Part shown: positions 51,228 through 59,565 of the stretch, in pieces
Layout: every line of letters begins with the position of its first letter
How positions within the stretch are numbered: position 1 is the stretch's first letter
DNA from: Haemophilus parainfluenzae
GTDB taxonomy: Bacteria > Pseudomonadota > Gammaproteobacteria > Enterobacterales > Pasteurellaceae
Assembly: GCF_003252795.1 (NCBI RefSeq)
Contig: NZ_QEPQ01000004.1
Span: 1 to 64,000, forward strand
DNA length: 64,000 bases
Direction: 5' to 3'
Notes under the pieces: generated by a model
What the model was told of the DNA's origin: nothing
Databases searched by the model: none
What the model saw: only the letters and a program-made list of their open reading frames with translations
Program-made: the position numbers and the translations under genes

Positions 51228-52613
51228 TTACAACCAAACAAAATAAGTCATGCTGCCGATGATAGCGATACAGAATAGATTGAGAATCAAACCGACTTTA
51301 GCCATATCAAGTTGTTTCACATTTCCTGTTGCAAATACAATAGCATTTGGCGGTGTAGCGATTGGCAACATAAATGCACAACTTGCCCCACAAGCGATAA
51401 TTGCTGCTAAAGCGATAGGCGGTAAATTCATGGATTGCGCCACTGAAATCACAATTGGCATAATCAATGCAGCACTGGCGGTATTCGATGTGAATTCTGT
51501 TAAGAAAATAATAAATGCGGTTATCACAAAACAAAGCACCCAAAGTGGTTTGGTTTGTACAAACTGAACGATACTATCCGCCATAATCTTACTGGCGCCA
51601 GAATCTTTCATCACGATACTGAGTGTTAAACCACCTCCGAATAAAACGAGCACGCCCCATTCAACACGCTCTTGAATTTCTTTCCAACTCGCGACCCCTG
51701 AAACACAAATAAAGATCACCACACATAACGCAATCACCGTATCGAAGTTTTCGATTTTTTTCGGTAATTCAAGGAAAGCACTAATCCACGGATTCAAGAG
51801 GGAACTGAAAAGCAACATAATCGCCATACCGATAAAGATCAGCAAAGTAATGATATTTTTTCGATTAAAGCTGACTTTCTCAAGTGACGGATTAAATTCC
51901 ACAGAAAAGTCTGGACGTAAAATCACCCATAAAGAAAAAATCATTGAAGGCACAAGCAGTACCATCACTGGGAAACCGTAACCTAACCATTCCGTGAAGG
52001 TCACTTGAATTTGAGACGCCAAAATCGCATTCGGCGCACTTCCTACTAATGTACCAATACCACCGATACTGGCACTAAATGCCATCCCTAACAAGACAAA
52101 AGCATACAATCGATGATTTTTCTCTGCATTGATACCTTTTAGCATGCCCATCGTGAGCGGTAACATCATCGCCGCCACAGCGGTGTTGTTAATCCACATG
52201 GAAAGGAATGTCGTTGCGGTGAAAAGGTAGGTAATAGAAAGTTTTAAGTTTCCTTTGGCCAAACGAATAATGTAATTCGCAATAATCTTATCTAGATTCT
52301 GAATTTGCAGCACTGCAGCCACCACAAATCCCCCAAAGAACATATAAATAATTGGCGTGGAGAATGGGGCAAGGGCTTTTTGTGTATTAATCAAGCCTAA
52401 TCCAATAGCAACAACAGGCACCATGAGGGATGTCACGGTAATATTAAAGGCTTCAGTTAACCATAAAATCCCAATAAAAATCAGCAAGGCTAGCCCGCGA
52501 TTCTCTTGAGCAGAAAACGGCAGTATTTTGATTAACACCAACATGAAGACAAAGTCTAAGGCAAGAATAATGAGACTTTTATATTTAGAGAGAAAGGTTT
52601 GTTGAGTTTGCAT
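51228..52613 (-). CDS. DASS-family sodium:anion symporter
   Basis: A 461-residue inner-membrane transporter of the divalent anion:sodium symporter (SLC13) family, which imports dicarboxylates, citrate or sulfate. It has about eleven hydrophobic segments. The SNT-type motifs are MWINNTAVAAMMLPL (about 137-151) and TEFTSNTASAALIMPI (about 373-388), the Na+/carboxylate-binding repeats, which favours a carboxylate substrate. The ATG at 52613 has GGAG seven bases upstream; the preceding TTG codon is less likely. A CRP-like site lies about 81 bp upstream. The exact substrate is unknown. Confidence 0.85.
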   Translation of the reverse strand: MQTQQTFLSKYKSLIILALDFVFMLVLIKILPFSAQENRGLALLIFIGILWLTEAFNITVTSLMVPVVAIGLGLINTQKALAPFSTPIIYMFFGGFVVAAVLQIQNLDKIIANYIIRLAKGNLKLSITYLFTATTFLSMWINNTAVAAMMLPLTMGMLKGINAEKNHRLYAFVLLGMAFSASIGGIGTLVGSAPNAILASQIQVTFTEWLGYGFPVMVLLVPSMIFSLWVILRPDFSVEFNPSLEKVSFNRKNIITLLIFIGMAIMLLFSSLLNPWISAFLELPKKIENFDTVIALCVVIFICVSGVASWKEIQERVEWGVLVLFGGGLTLSIVMKDSGASKIMADSIVQFVQTKPLWVLCFVITAFIIFLTEFTSNTASAALIMPIVISVAQSMNLPPIALAAIIACGASCAFMLPIATPPNAIVFATGNVKQLDMAKVGLILNLFCIAIIGSMTYFVWL

Positions 52614-52693
52614 ATACAATCTCCTATAAAACGATAGGGGAGATTATTAATTAGCATTTAACAGAGAAAATTGAAACATATTTTTAACAAATT

Positions 52694-52709
52694 TGTGATG
52701 CGCTTCAAA
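52694..52709 (-). promoter_or_regulatory. CRP-like site upstream of the DASS symporter
   Basis: TGTGATGCGCTTCAAA matches the CRP consensus TGTGAnnnnnnTCACA at nine of ten positions. It lies about 81 bp upstream of the symporter ATG, consistent with cAMP-CRP activation of a carbon-source transporter. Confidence 0.5.
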
Positions 52710-52730
52710 CTATTTTTGTATAAACAACAA

Positions 52731-52750
52731 ACCGCACCTAAAAGTGCGGT
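52731..52750 (-). terminator. USS-derived terminator after nanX
   Basis: ACCGCAC (52731-52737) pairs with GTGCGGT (52744-52750) around a 6-nt loop. The plus-strand right arm is a full USS. It lies 18 bp after the nanX stop, and on the minus strand TTGTTGTTTA follows. Confidence 0.55.
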
Positions 52751-52768
52751 CTGTTTTGCTTTCGTTTT

Positions 52769-53995
52769 TTATTGTTGCATGCGTGCTTGAATACGTTCTG
52801 GCAATCTTAATCCAACGAGAGCAACAAGGACAATTGTCCAGAATAAGGTCACATACACAAGAGCTGAACCAAGTCCTACTCTTTCGCTAAGTGCGGCGGC
52901 TATCACTGGAGACACCCCACCGCCGATTGCGGCAAAGTTATAAATGAAACCAATACCTGTGCTTCGCATTTCAGCAGGGAAGAAAGTCGCCATATATTTT
53001 GGTACTAAACCAGCAATCCCTAGGTTAGTTGCAAGTAAGAAGAAGAGCAATGCACCAAGCGCTAATACATTATTTTCTGGCAAATAGAATACTGGGAAGA
53101 GGAAGAAAAGTGATAACAATAAGCTATATACAAAGGTTTTCTTCTCACCCAATTTATCCCCTATAAAGCCAGCAATTAAAGTACCGATAAGGATACCAAA
53201 GCCCGCCCAGAACATCAGTGATTTCACATTTTCAGCGTAACCGTTTTCTTTGAGGTAAAGTGGAAGTAAACCTACTACCGGCCAGTTTACGGAGAAAATT
53301 GAATAGCAAACTAAGAAAATAATTAAGGTGATTGGTAATTGTTTTTTAGTGAATAGGTCAGTAAGTGGAACTTTATTCACTTTACCCGCCGCTTTTGCTT
53401 GCGCCCATTCTTCACTTTCAGGTGCATGGCGACGAACGTAGAGCACTAAAGCGACTGGTGCTAAACCAATGAAGAAAGCCATACGCCAACCATAAGTTTG
53501 AGACACCCAAGGAATCACTTGAGAAGCAAGAATATTACCAATGGAGAAGCCGCTCACTAAGAATGCACTGGCTTTTGTACGTAAATGTTGTGGCCAGCTT
53601 TCAATGGCATAAGAGGAAGAACACGCATATTCACCAGCCATCCCCATACCGATAATCATACGGAAGATGAAAAGCCAAATATAACTGGTGGATAAACCGC
53701 ACAAGAATGTGCCGACGGAATACGTAACAATGGAAACAATCATTGCTAAACGACGACCATATTTATCGGCAAAGCTACCAAAAATCGCTCCACCTAATGG
53801 ACGTGCGACGAACGCTGCAAGTAATAATGTGGATGTTTCCGTTGTGCTCATGGCGAATTCTTTTTGAATATCCAAAAGCACGTAAGTGATAAGCATATAA
53901 TCGAAGCCATCAAAAACATAACCTAACCAAGCCGCAAATAACGCTTTTTTTTGCGTAGGACTGACTTCTTTATACCATGGTAATGATGTTGCCAT
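52769..53995 (-). CDS. nanX: MFS transporter, NanX-like (2,7-anhydro-sialate importer)
   Basis: A 408-residue, 12-helix major facilitator transporter of the sialate:H+ symporter group. From memory its sequence follows E. coli YjhB (NanX) along its length: WYKxVxPxQxKALFxAWLGYVFDGFD at the N-terminus, GGAIFGSFADKYGRR, GEYACSSSYAIESWP, KASAFLVSGFSIGNI and NLGIAGLVPK. NanT is a related alternative, but the adjacent nanOx-like gene favours NanX. The ATG at 53995 has a strong GGAGG site; the frame upstream is open but runs through the promoter region. It is divergent from the GntR regulator, with a palindrome over its -35/-10 spacer. Confidence 0.8.
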   Translation of the reverse strand: MATSLPWYKEVSPTQKKALFAAWLGYVFDGFDYMLITYVLLDIQKEFAMSTTETSTLLLAAFVARPLGGAIFGSFADKYGRRLAMIVSIVTYSVGTFLCGLSTSYIWLFIFRMIIGMGMAGEYACSSSYAIESWPQHLRTKASAFLVSGFSIGNILASQVIPWVSQTYGWRMAFFIGLAPVALVLYVRRHAPESEEWAQAKAAGKVNKVPLTDLFTKKQLPITLIIFLVCYSIFSVNWPVVGLLPLYLKENGYAENVKSLMFWAGFGILIGTLIAGFIGDKLGEKKTFVYSLLLSLFFLFPVFYLPENNVLALGALLFFLLATNLGIAGLVPKYMATFFPAEMRSTGIGFIYNFAAIGGGVSPVIAAALSERVGLGSALVYVTLFWTIVLVALVGLRLPERIQARMQQ

Positions 53996-54025
53996 AACAA
54001 CCTCCTTCCTTGTATTTGAGAATTT

Positions 54026-54041
54026 TGTGGTATAGATCACA
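54026..54041. promoter_or_regulatory. CRP-like site 1 in the nanX/gntR region
   Basis: TGTGGTATAGATCACA matches the CRP consensus at nine of ten positions. Its centre is about 70 bp upstream of the predicted start of the rightward promoter, a class I position. It also contains one copy of GGTATA, the repeat unit bound by E. coli NanR, but no second copy follows. Confidence 0.6.
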
Positions 54042-54068
54042 GAATTTAAAATCACTGCTAATTTCTGC

Positions 54069-54096
54069 TTGCATAAATAAAGATAAGACGTATGAT
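54069..54096 (+). promoter_or_regulatory. Rightward promoter for gntR and oxidoreductase genes
   Basis: TTGCAT (54069-54074), 16 bp spacing, TATGAT (54091-54096). The -10 element lies inside the 21-bp palindrome, so a repressor bound there would block it. Transcription would start near 54103. Confidence 0.6.
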
Positions 54097-54108
54097 GTCT
54101 TATGTCAA
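54080..54108 (-). promoter_or_regulatory. Leftward promoter for nanX
   Basis: On the minus strand TTGACA (54103-54108), 17 bp spacing, TATCTT (54080-54085). The palindrome fills the spacer. The predicted start near 54073 leaves a leader of about 78 nt before nanX. Confidence 0.6.
54083..54103. promoter_or_regulatory. 21-bp palindrome, candidate operator of the GntR regulator
   Basis: ATAAGAC and GTCTTAT are perfect 7-bp inverted halves around a 7-bp centre (GTATGAT). It overlaps both divergent promoters, the usual place for a GntR/FCD repressor that controls its own cluster. The sequence differs from the E. coli NanR repeat operator. Confidence 0.65.
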
Positions 54109-54118
54109 TTAGAGAGAA

Positions 54119-54134
54119 TGAGAGCTGGATCACA
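54119..54134. promoter_or_regulatory. CRP-like site 2 in the nanX/gntR region
   Basis: TGAGAGCTGGATCACA matches the CRP consensus at nine of ten positions. It lies 10 bp upstream of the nanX -35 element and downstream of the rightward start, so it could activate nanX; its centre near -53 is not a classical position. Confidence 0.5.
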
Positions 54135-54156
54135 AATTCAGAAAATAGATTAGAAA

Positions 54157-54879
54157 ATGAGAACAGAAATGAAAAAAACAAGTAAAAAAGAAGCAAGTCT
54201 CGTTTTGCAGGATAAGATCAAATCGCTCATCATCAAACAAAATCTTAAATCCGGCGATTTGATGCCAACAGAAAATGAGCTGATTGAACAGCTTGGTGTG
54301 AGCCGTTCCAGTTTACGTGAAGCCATTAAATCTTTAGAGGCGCTACACATTTTAGATATTCGCCATGGCGTCGGCACTTTTGTGAGTGAATCATCTCTTG
54401 TGCCAATGATTCGTGGATTAAGCTTTCACACCCAACTGAATTTGCATAATGATCATAATCAGCTAATTAATATTTTGGATATTCGGGAAATTTTGGAATA
54501 CGGTTTTGCTCCGATGGTGTTGGGAAAAATTAGCCAAGAACAGACCGCACTTTTGCAAAAATCAGTCGCAAATATGGAGAAAAATGCCCGTGAGCAAAAA
54601 TTTTCGCCTAAAGATGAATACCACATTCATTTAAAACTTTATGAACCATTAAATAACCCGTTACTGATTCAATATTTAGATGCGTTTTGGCAAATTTATC
54701 AGCAAGTAGAAAAAAGCTTACCGCCACCAATACTTTCTCCTGAAAAATTAGCCATGCAACATCGTGAATTAATTGATGCGGTAGAAGCACATGATTTGGT
54801 ACGGATGCAACGCGCGATCTTGCAATATTTCCAAAGTATTCGCCAACGCTTACAACAAGGAGGGCATAATGCAAACTAA
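54157..54879 (+). CDS. GntR-family (FadR/FCD) transcriptional regulator
   Basis: A 240-residue regulator with an N-terminal winged helix-turn-helix (about 15-80; LKSGDLMPTENELIEQLGVSRSSLREAIKSLEALHILDIRHGVGTFV read in segments) and a C-terminal all-helical FCD domain (about 95-230; ILDIREILEYGFAPMV, HIHLKLYEPLNNP, QHRELIDAVEAHD). FCD domains bind small carboxylates with a metal, which suits a sialate derivative. A second in-frame ATG at 54169 is equally possible. It is the first gene of a three-gene operon and overlaps the next gene by 11 bp. It is the likely repressor of nanX and of its own operon; it is not the same subgroup as E. coli NanR with certainty. Confidence 0.85.
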   Translation: MRTEMKKTSKKEASLVLQDKIKSLIIKQNLKSGDLMPTENELIEQLGVSRSSLREAIKSLEALHILDIRHGVGTFVSESSLVPMIRGLSFHTQLNLHNDHNQLINILDIREILEYGFAPMVLGKISQEQTALLQKSVANMEKNAREQKFSPKDEYHIHLKLYEPLNNPLLIQYLDAFWQIYQQVEKSLPPPILSPEKLAMQHRELIDAVEAHDLVRMQRAILQYFQSIRQRLQQGGHNAN

Positions 54880-55942
54880 TGGATTAAACATTGCCTTAAT
54901 CGGCTGTGGCTTTTTTGGCGTTCAGTTGGCTTCAGCATTTGATAAAGCCCAAGCAAACTTAATTGCAGTGACCGATATCAATCCTTCTCTTGCACAAAAA
55001 CTTGCAGAGCAATACGATAGCCAAGCCTTTTTTAGTGTGGAAGAAATGTTGACCGAAACCAAACCTGATTTAGTGGTTATCGCCACACCAAACTATGCTC
55101 ATTATTCCCCAGCTATTTTGGCGTTAAATGCCGGCTGTCATGTCTTTATTGAAACGCCTTTTACCTTAAGCTCTTCTCAAGGCCAACATTTACGCCGTCT
55201 TGCCGAAGAAAAAGGCAAATTAATTTTTGTAGGCCATTTAGAACGTACTTTACCTGGCATGTTGAAAGTCAAAGCGGCTTTAGAAAAAGGAAAGTTAGGC
55301 AGAATTACGGTCGCGAGAGCCATGCGTCAGCGTTGGATTGAAAACCTACCAAATAAAGAATGGTGGAAATTAGATGCTAATCTTACGGGCGGTGAGCTTT
55401 TCCACCTCATTCACGAACTGGATTTACTCTGTTGGTTATTGGGCGATATTGAGGCGGTCTTTGCTCAAGCGGCTAATCAAGCGCATCACGATACACCTGA
55501 TAGCCGTGATGTATTGCAGTTGCTATTACGTTTTGAAAATGGCGTATTAGGTTCGCTAGAAATGGGCACCGCTTATCGATTACACCAATGGGGCATTCAA
55601 ATTCATGGTGAAAATGGTGTGATTGAAGTCAATTTCTTTACCTCAAGTGTCACATTTAATTATCTAGATGGAAAAATAGAACACGTTGATTTATTTGATG
55701 AATTTGAGGCTGATTTATCTTTACGCGAAAGTGCCAAAGGCACACAGCAATATAATGTCACCCACGCACCTTGCCAACTTTGGTTAAGCCGAGCCGCTGA
55801 AATCGAAGTGCAAAGCGTGGTAGAGCACTTAACGCAAGGAAAAACCAGCCCATTAAGTCTATGTTTAACTGAAGCCATCGAAGTTGCAGAAGCAGCGAAG
55901 CAATCCATGGTAACGGAAAAACAAATCTCAGTGAAAAAATAA
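54869..55942 (+). CDS. Gfo/Idh/MocA-family oxidoreductase lacking the EKP lysine
   Basis: A 357-residue NAD(P)-dependent oxidoreductase by fold. It has the Rossmann loop ALIGCGFFG (residues 9-17), VVIATPNYAHYSPAIL, and the GGELFHLIHELDLLCWLLGD block with the catalytic-type histidine. The conserved EKP motif, whose lysine acts in catalysis and cofactor binding, reads ETP here (FIETPFTL), so activity may be altered. It is a distant paralogue of the next gene (NanOx). The ATG at 54869 with AGGAGGG is chosen over a start 26 codons earlier inside the regulator gene. Its stop is 10 bp before nanOx. The role is unknown. Confidence 0.82.
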   Translation: MQTNGLNIALIGCGFFGVQLASAFDKAQANLIAVTDINPSLAQKLAEQYDSQAFFSVEEMLTETKPDLVVIATPNYAHYSPAILALNAGCHVFIETPFTLSSSQGQHLRRLAEEKGKLIFVGHLERTLPGMLKVKAALEKGKLGRITVARAMRQRWIENLPNKEWWKLDANLTGGELFHLIHELDLLCWLLGDIEAVFAQAANQAHHDTPDSRDVLQLLLRFENGVLGSLEMGTAYRLHQWGIQIHGENGVIEVNFFTSSVTFNYLDGKIEHVDLFDEFEADLSLRESAKGTQQYNVTHAPCQLWLSRAAEIEVQSVVEHLTQGKTSPLSLCLTEAIEVAEAAKQSMVTEKQISVKK

Positions 55943-55952
55943 GGAGTTTATT

Positions 55953-57059
55953 ATGATGCGATATGGTGTTGTTGGCGTTGGCTATTTTGGTGCAGATCTA
56001 GCACGCTTCATGAATGAATTTGATGATGCACAGATTACCATGGTATATGACCCTGAAAATGGTGAAACCATTGCTCAAGAATTACAATGCGTAGCGGCAA
56101 AATCTCTTGAAGAATTGGTCACTTCACCTGATGTGGATTGCGTAATTGTCGCCACTCCAAACTACTTACACAAAGAACCGGTAATCCTAGCAGCGAAAAA
56201 CAAAAAACACGTTTTCTGTGAAAAACCAATCGCCTTAAGTTATCAAGACTGTGACGACATGGTGCGCGCTTGCGAAGAAAATGGCGTTACCTTTATGGCT
56301 GGCCATGTGATGAACTTCTTTAACGGTGTTCACCACGCCAAAGAATTAATCAATCAAGGCGTGATCGGTAAAGTGCTTTACTGCCATACCGCACGTAATG
56401 GCTGGGAAGAACAACAACCGACTATTTCATGGAAAAAAATCCGTGAAAAATCTGGCGGTCACTTATACCATCACATTCACGAATTAGACTGCGTACAATT
56501 CATTATGGGTGGTATGCCAAAAACCGTTACCATGGCAGCTGCCAATGTTGCACACAAAGGCGAAAAATTCGGTGATGAAGATGATATGATTTTTGTCACC
56601 ATGGAATACGATGATAATCGCTTTGCTGTTCTCGAATGGGGCTCCGCTTTCCGTTGGGGTGAGCATTATGTATTAATTCAAGGGGAAAAAGGTGCGATCA
56701 AACTTGATATGTACAATACCAAAGGTACCCTTCGCGTGGATGGAAAAGACACCTATTTCCTCATTCACGAAACCCAAGAAGAAGATGATGACCGTACCCG
56801 TATTTACAACAGCACAGAAATGGACGGTGCGATTCAATACGGTAAACCAGGTAAACGTACACCGCTCTGGTTGAGTTCTATCATGAAAAAAGAAATGCGT
56901 TATTTAAATGACATTCTCCATGGTATGAAACCAACTGAGGAATTTGTAAAATTACTCACCGGTGAAGCTGCTCGTGCCGCCATCGCCACTGCCGATGCAT
57001 GTACTCGTTCTCGTTACGAAAACCGCAAAGTTGATTTATCAGAAATCATCGGTAAATAA
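55953..57059 (+). CDS. nanOx: 2,7-anhydro-N-acetylneuraminate oxidoreductase (NanOx/YjhC-like)
   Basis: A 368-residue Gfo/Idh/MocA enzyme. From memory it is strikingly like E. coli YjhC throughout: YGVVGVGYFGA.LARFMN at the start, VYDPENGE, VDCVIVATPNYLHKEPV, KNKKHVFCEKPIALSY with the EKP lysine, GGHLYHHIHELDCVQ, LEWGSAF and HETQEEDDDR. YjhC and Ruminococcus gnavus NanOx convert 2,7-anhydro-Neu5Ac to Neu5Ac using NAD(H) through an oxidised intermediate. With NanX on the divergent transcript this gives import plus conversion to ordinary sialic acid. An AAGGAG site precedes the tandem ATGs. It ends in a USS-pair terminator. Confidence 0.85.
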   Translation: MMRYGVVGVGYFGADLARFMNEFDDAQITMVYDPENGETIAQELQCVAAKSLEELVTSPDVDCVIVATPNYLHKEPVILAAKNKKHVFCEKPIALSYQDCDDMVRACEENGVTFMAGHVMNFFNGVHHAKELINQGVIGKVLYCHTARNGWEEQQPTISWKKIREKSGGHLYHHIHELDCVQFIMGGMPKTVTMAAANVAHKGEKFGDEDDMIFVTMEYDDNRFAVLEWGSAFRWGEHYVLIQGEKGAIKLDMYNTKGTLRVDGKDTYFLIHETQEEDDDRTRIYNSTEMDGAIQYGKPGKRTPLWLSSIMKKEMRYLNDILHGMKPTEEFVKLLTGEAARAAIATADACTRSRYENRKVDLSEIIGK

Positions 57060-57075
57060 AAATAACGTAAAAATT

Positions 57076-57109
57076 AACCGCACTTTGGTTGAAAAATCAA
57101 AGTGCGGTT
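57076..57109 (+). terminator. USS-pair terminator after nanOx
   Basis: AACCGCACTTTG (57076-57087) pairs with CAAAGTGCGGTT (57098-57109), a perfect 12-bp stem followed by GTTTTTTAG. Confidence 0.85.
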
Positions 57110-57134
57110 GTTTTTTAGCATGTTTTTAAGGAGT

Positions 57135-57767
57135 TTATGGCGATAACCGCTCTCTTTCCCATTTTCCACCATTGTATAAATAACAAATTCGGTCATGTAA
57201 ACGACTTGGGCGACCTTGCCAGAATTCGATGCGATCAGGAATCACAAGATAGCCACCCCAATGTGGTGGACGAGGTACGTTTAATGGGTGTTTTGCTGCA
57301 ATCAGTGCCGCTTTCGCTAATAAAGATTTGTGGCTAGAAATGACCGCACTTTGCTCACTGGCCCAAGCGCCAATTCGGCTAGTGTAAGGGCGAGTTGCAA
57401 AATATTCATCTGATTGTTCAGGCGAGATTTTTTCGGCTTTGCCCTCAATACGCACAGAACGTTCTAATTCAGGCCAAAAGAATGTCAGGGCGACGAAAGG
57501 ATTATGTTCTATGGCACGACCTTTTCGGCTGTGATAATTTGTGAAAAATACAAAACCTTGTTCGTTCACTTCTTTCAACAGCACCATTCGACTTGTTGGA
57601 CGCCCCTCTTCATTGACCGTCGCAACATTAACACCTGTCGGCTCATTGACTTTAGCCGTAATCGCTTCGTTGAGCCATTTTTCAAATTGTTTTATCGGAT
57701 TGGGATCGCAATCATGCTGAGAAAGCGCCTGTTTGCAATAATCCTCACGAATATCATGTAAGTCCAT
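57135..57767 (-). CDS. pdxH: Pyridoxamine 5'-phosphate oxidase
   Basis: An FMN enzyme that makes pyridoxal 5'-phosphate from the 5'-phosphates of pyridoxine or pyridoxamine. The 210-residue protein has [33 protein letters not shown] and [11 protein letters not shown], and ends RLSP-like (WERERLSP), all diagnostic. I chose the ATG at 57767 because AGGAGA lies just upstream; the frame is open nine codons further. It is 67 bp after hbpA's terminator region, on the same strand as hbpA but upstream-independent. Confidence 0.94.
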   Translation of the reverse strand: MDLHDIREDYCKQALSQHDCDPNPIKQFEKWLNEAITAKVNEPTGVNVATVNEEGRPTSRMVLLKEVNEQGFVFFTNYHSRKGRAIEHNPFVALTFFWPELERSVRIEGKAEKISPEQSDEYFATRPYTSRIGAWASEQSAVISSHKSLLAKAALIAAKHPLNVPRPPHWGGYLVIPDRIEFWQGRPSRLHDRICYLYNGGKWERERLSP

Positions 57768-57796
57768 TTTCTTTCTCCTTTTGCTTGAAAACAAAA

Positions 57797-57818
57797 AGCC
57801 CTTGCAGTTGCAAGGGCT
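57797..57818 (-). terminator. Terminator after hbpA
   Basis: AGCCCTTGCA pairs with TGCAAGGGCT (10 bp, 2-nt apparent loop, so probably 8 bp with a 6-nt loop). On the minus strand TTTTTGTTTTC follows. Confidence 0.85.
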
Positions 57819-57833
57819 AGTATAGTCCGTTAA

Positions 57834-59480
57834 TTATTTACCATCAACACTCACGCCATAAAACGCATCATAGCCAAATGGGCTTTGTACGTAGCCTTTT
57901 ACGCGAGGGCTAAGTGGTGCGAAACCAACTGAGTGTGCAACTGGAATCCACGGTGCTTGATCATGGAAAATTACTTGTGCTTGTTTATAAAGCGCCGCAC
58001 GTTCTTCTTTATTCGTTAAGCCAATCGCTTTATCTAATAAGGCATCAAATTCTGCATTTTTGAAACGCGCAAAGTTTGAGTTACCAGCGTTAGCACTTGC
58101 AAGTAACGGAGAAAGGAAGTTATCCGGATCACCGTTATCGCCTGACCAACCGAAAATACCAGCTGTTAATTCGCCTGCTTTAGCACGTTTTTGATAGTCA
58201 GCCCATTCAAATGTGACTGGATTTGCTTTTACGCCAACTTTCGCCCAGTCTGCCATCACAAGTTCAGCCATACGTTTTGGATTTGGGTTAGACGCACGTA
58301 CCACCGGTTGAATCCAGAAATCCGTTTCAAAACCGTTTGGATAACCCGCTTCCGCTAAAAGCTGTTTCGCTTTCTCTGGATCATACGGATAATCTTGGAT
58401 TTCGTCGTTATAACTCCAAATTGTTGGTGGTAATGGGTTTTTCGCTGCAGTGCCTGCACCTTGATAAACCGCTTCAATAATTGCTTTTTTATCCACTGCA
58501 TAGTTTAATGCTTGGCGCACTTTCACGTTATCAAATGGTGCTTTTTCCGTATTGAATGCGATATATGCCACGTTCAAACCTTTTTGTTCCAAAAGCTGTA
58601 CTTTTGGATCGGTTTTCATTTTGGCTAAATCCGCCACGTTCGGGAATAAAATTAAATCACAAGAACCCGCTTGTAACTTCGCATAACGCGTAGTTGCATC
58701 TGGTACGATACTGATCACCAAACGATCAAGCGGTGTACGACCTTTCCAATAGGTTTCATTTGCTACGTATTGTGCCGCTTGGTCAGTTTTGTAATCCACA
58801 AAAATAAACGGACCTGTACCTACCGGTTTGTTATCGATCGTTTCTGGTTTACCCGCTTTCAACATCGCATCTGCATATTCAGCTGAGTAAATAGAGATAA
58901 AGTCCATACCTAAGCTTGCTAAGAAAGTCGCATCTTTTTTATTCAAGGTGATACGAACGGTGTTGTCATCCACTTTCTCAACTGATTTTAATAAATCTGG
59001 GAATTTCATTGCTTTGAAATACGGATAAGTCCCTTTTGATACATTGTGGTAAGGGTGGTTAGGATCTAACTGACGTTGGAAAGAAAAGATCACATCATCC
59101 GCATTAAAATCACGTGTTGGCGTAAATTCTTTTGTCGTATGGAATTTCACCCCTTTACGTAAATGGAAAGTATAAGTTAAACCATCGTCACTGATCTCCC
59201 AGCTTTCAGCCAAGGCTGGCTCAAGATCAGTAGAGCCTTTTTTGAATTCAACCAAACGGTTATACACTTGTTGTGAACTTGCATTGTAAGATGTGCCTTC
59301 CATTACCAATGCTGGGCTAAAGCTAAGTGGTGCTTTCGCTGTACAGTACACAAATGTATTATTACCTGAAGGTTTTGCTGTTTCTGCTTTCGCATTTTCT
59401 TTTGCCGCAGAACCAGATTGATCACAAGCTGCTAAAAACAAACTGGCAGCAATAAGCGTTAAGGTCGCTTTTAATTTCAT
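57834..59480 (-). CDS. hbpA: Periplasmic binding lipoprotein HbpA/GbpA (family 5)
   Basis: A 548-residue solute-binding lipoprotein of the DppA family. The lipobox FLAAC gives Cys19. The mature part shows NTFVYCTAKAPLSFSPAL, LVEFKKGSTDLEPALAESWEISDDGLTYTFHLRKGVKFH and DNPGDPDNFLSPLL-type motifs. Haemophilus HbpA was first described as a haem-binding lipoprotein and later shown to prime glutathione import through the Dpp permease (hence GbpA). The start MKLKATLTL at 59480 has an AAGGAAAAC site. It stands without permease genes. A 22-bp palindrome lies upstream (59566-59587). Confidence 0.87.
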   Translation of the reverse strand: MKLKATLTLIAASLFLAACDQSGSAAKENAKAETAKPSGNNTFVYCTAKAPLSFSPALVMEGTSYNASSQQVYNRLVEFKKGSTDLEPALAESWEISDDGLTYTFHLRKGVKFHTTKEFTPTRDFNADDVIFSFQRQLDPNHPYHNVSKGTYPYFKAMKFPDLLKSVEKVDDNTVRITLNKKDATFLASLGMDFISIYSAEYADAMLKAGKPETIDNKPVGTGPFIFVDYKTDQAAQYVANETYWKGRTPLDRLVISIVPDATTRYAKLQAGSCDLILFPNVADLAKMKTDPKVQLLEQKGLNVAYIAFNTEKAPFDNVKVRQALNYAVDKKAIIEAVYQGAGTAAKNPLPPTIWSYNDEIQDYPYDPEKAKQLLAEAGYPNGFETDFWIQPVVRASNPNPKRMAELVMADWAKVGVKANPVTFEWADYQKRAKAGELTAGIFGWSGDNGDPDNFLSPLLASANAGNSNFARFKNAEFDALLDKAIGLTNKEERAALYKQAQVIFHDQAPWIPVAHSVGFAPLSPRVKGYVQSPFGYDAFYGVSVDGK

Positions 59481-59565
59481 AAGTTTTCCTTCTTTAATCG
59501 GGTGAAACACCCAAACATGAATATAAAATTTCACCTAAGATATAAGCAAATCAAACTTTTACGAA

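Noticed and set aside
52769-53995. Calling the MFS transporter NanT for free sialic acid
   Set aside because: It matches the remembered YjhB (NanX) sequence better and is paired with a YjhC/NanOx homologue, although a NanT role cannot be fully excluded by eye.
57834-59480. Calling the family 5 binding protein DppA
   Set aside because: The signal peptide and lipobox with Cys19 and the Haemophilus-type N-terminus fit HbpA/GbpA; no dpp permease genes adjoin it.
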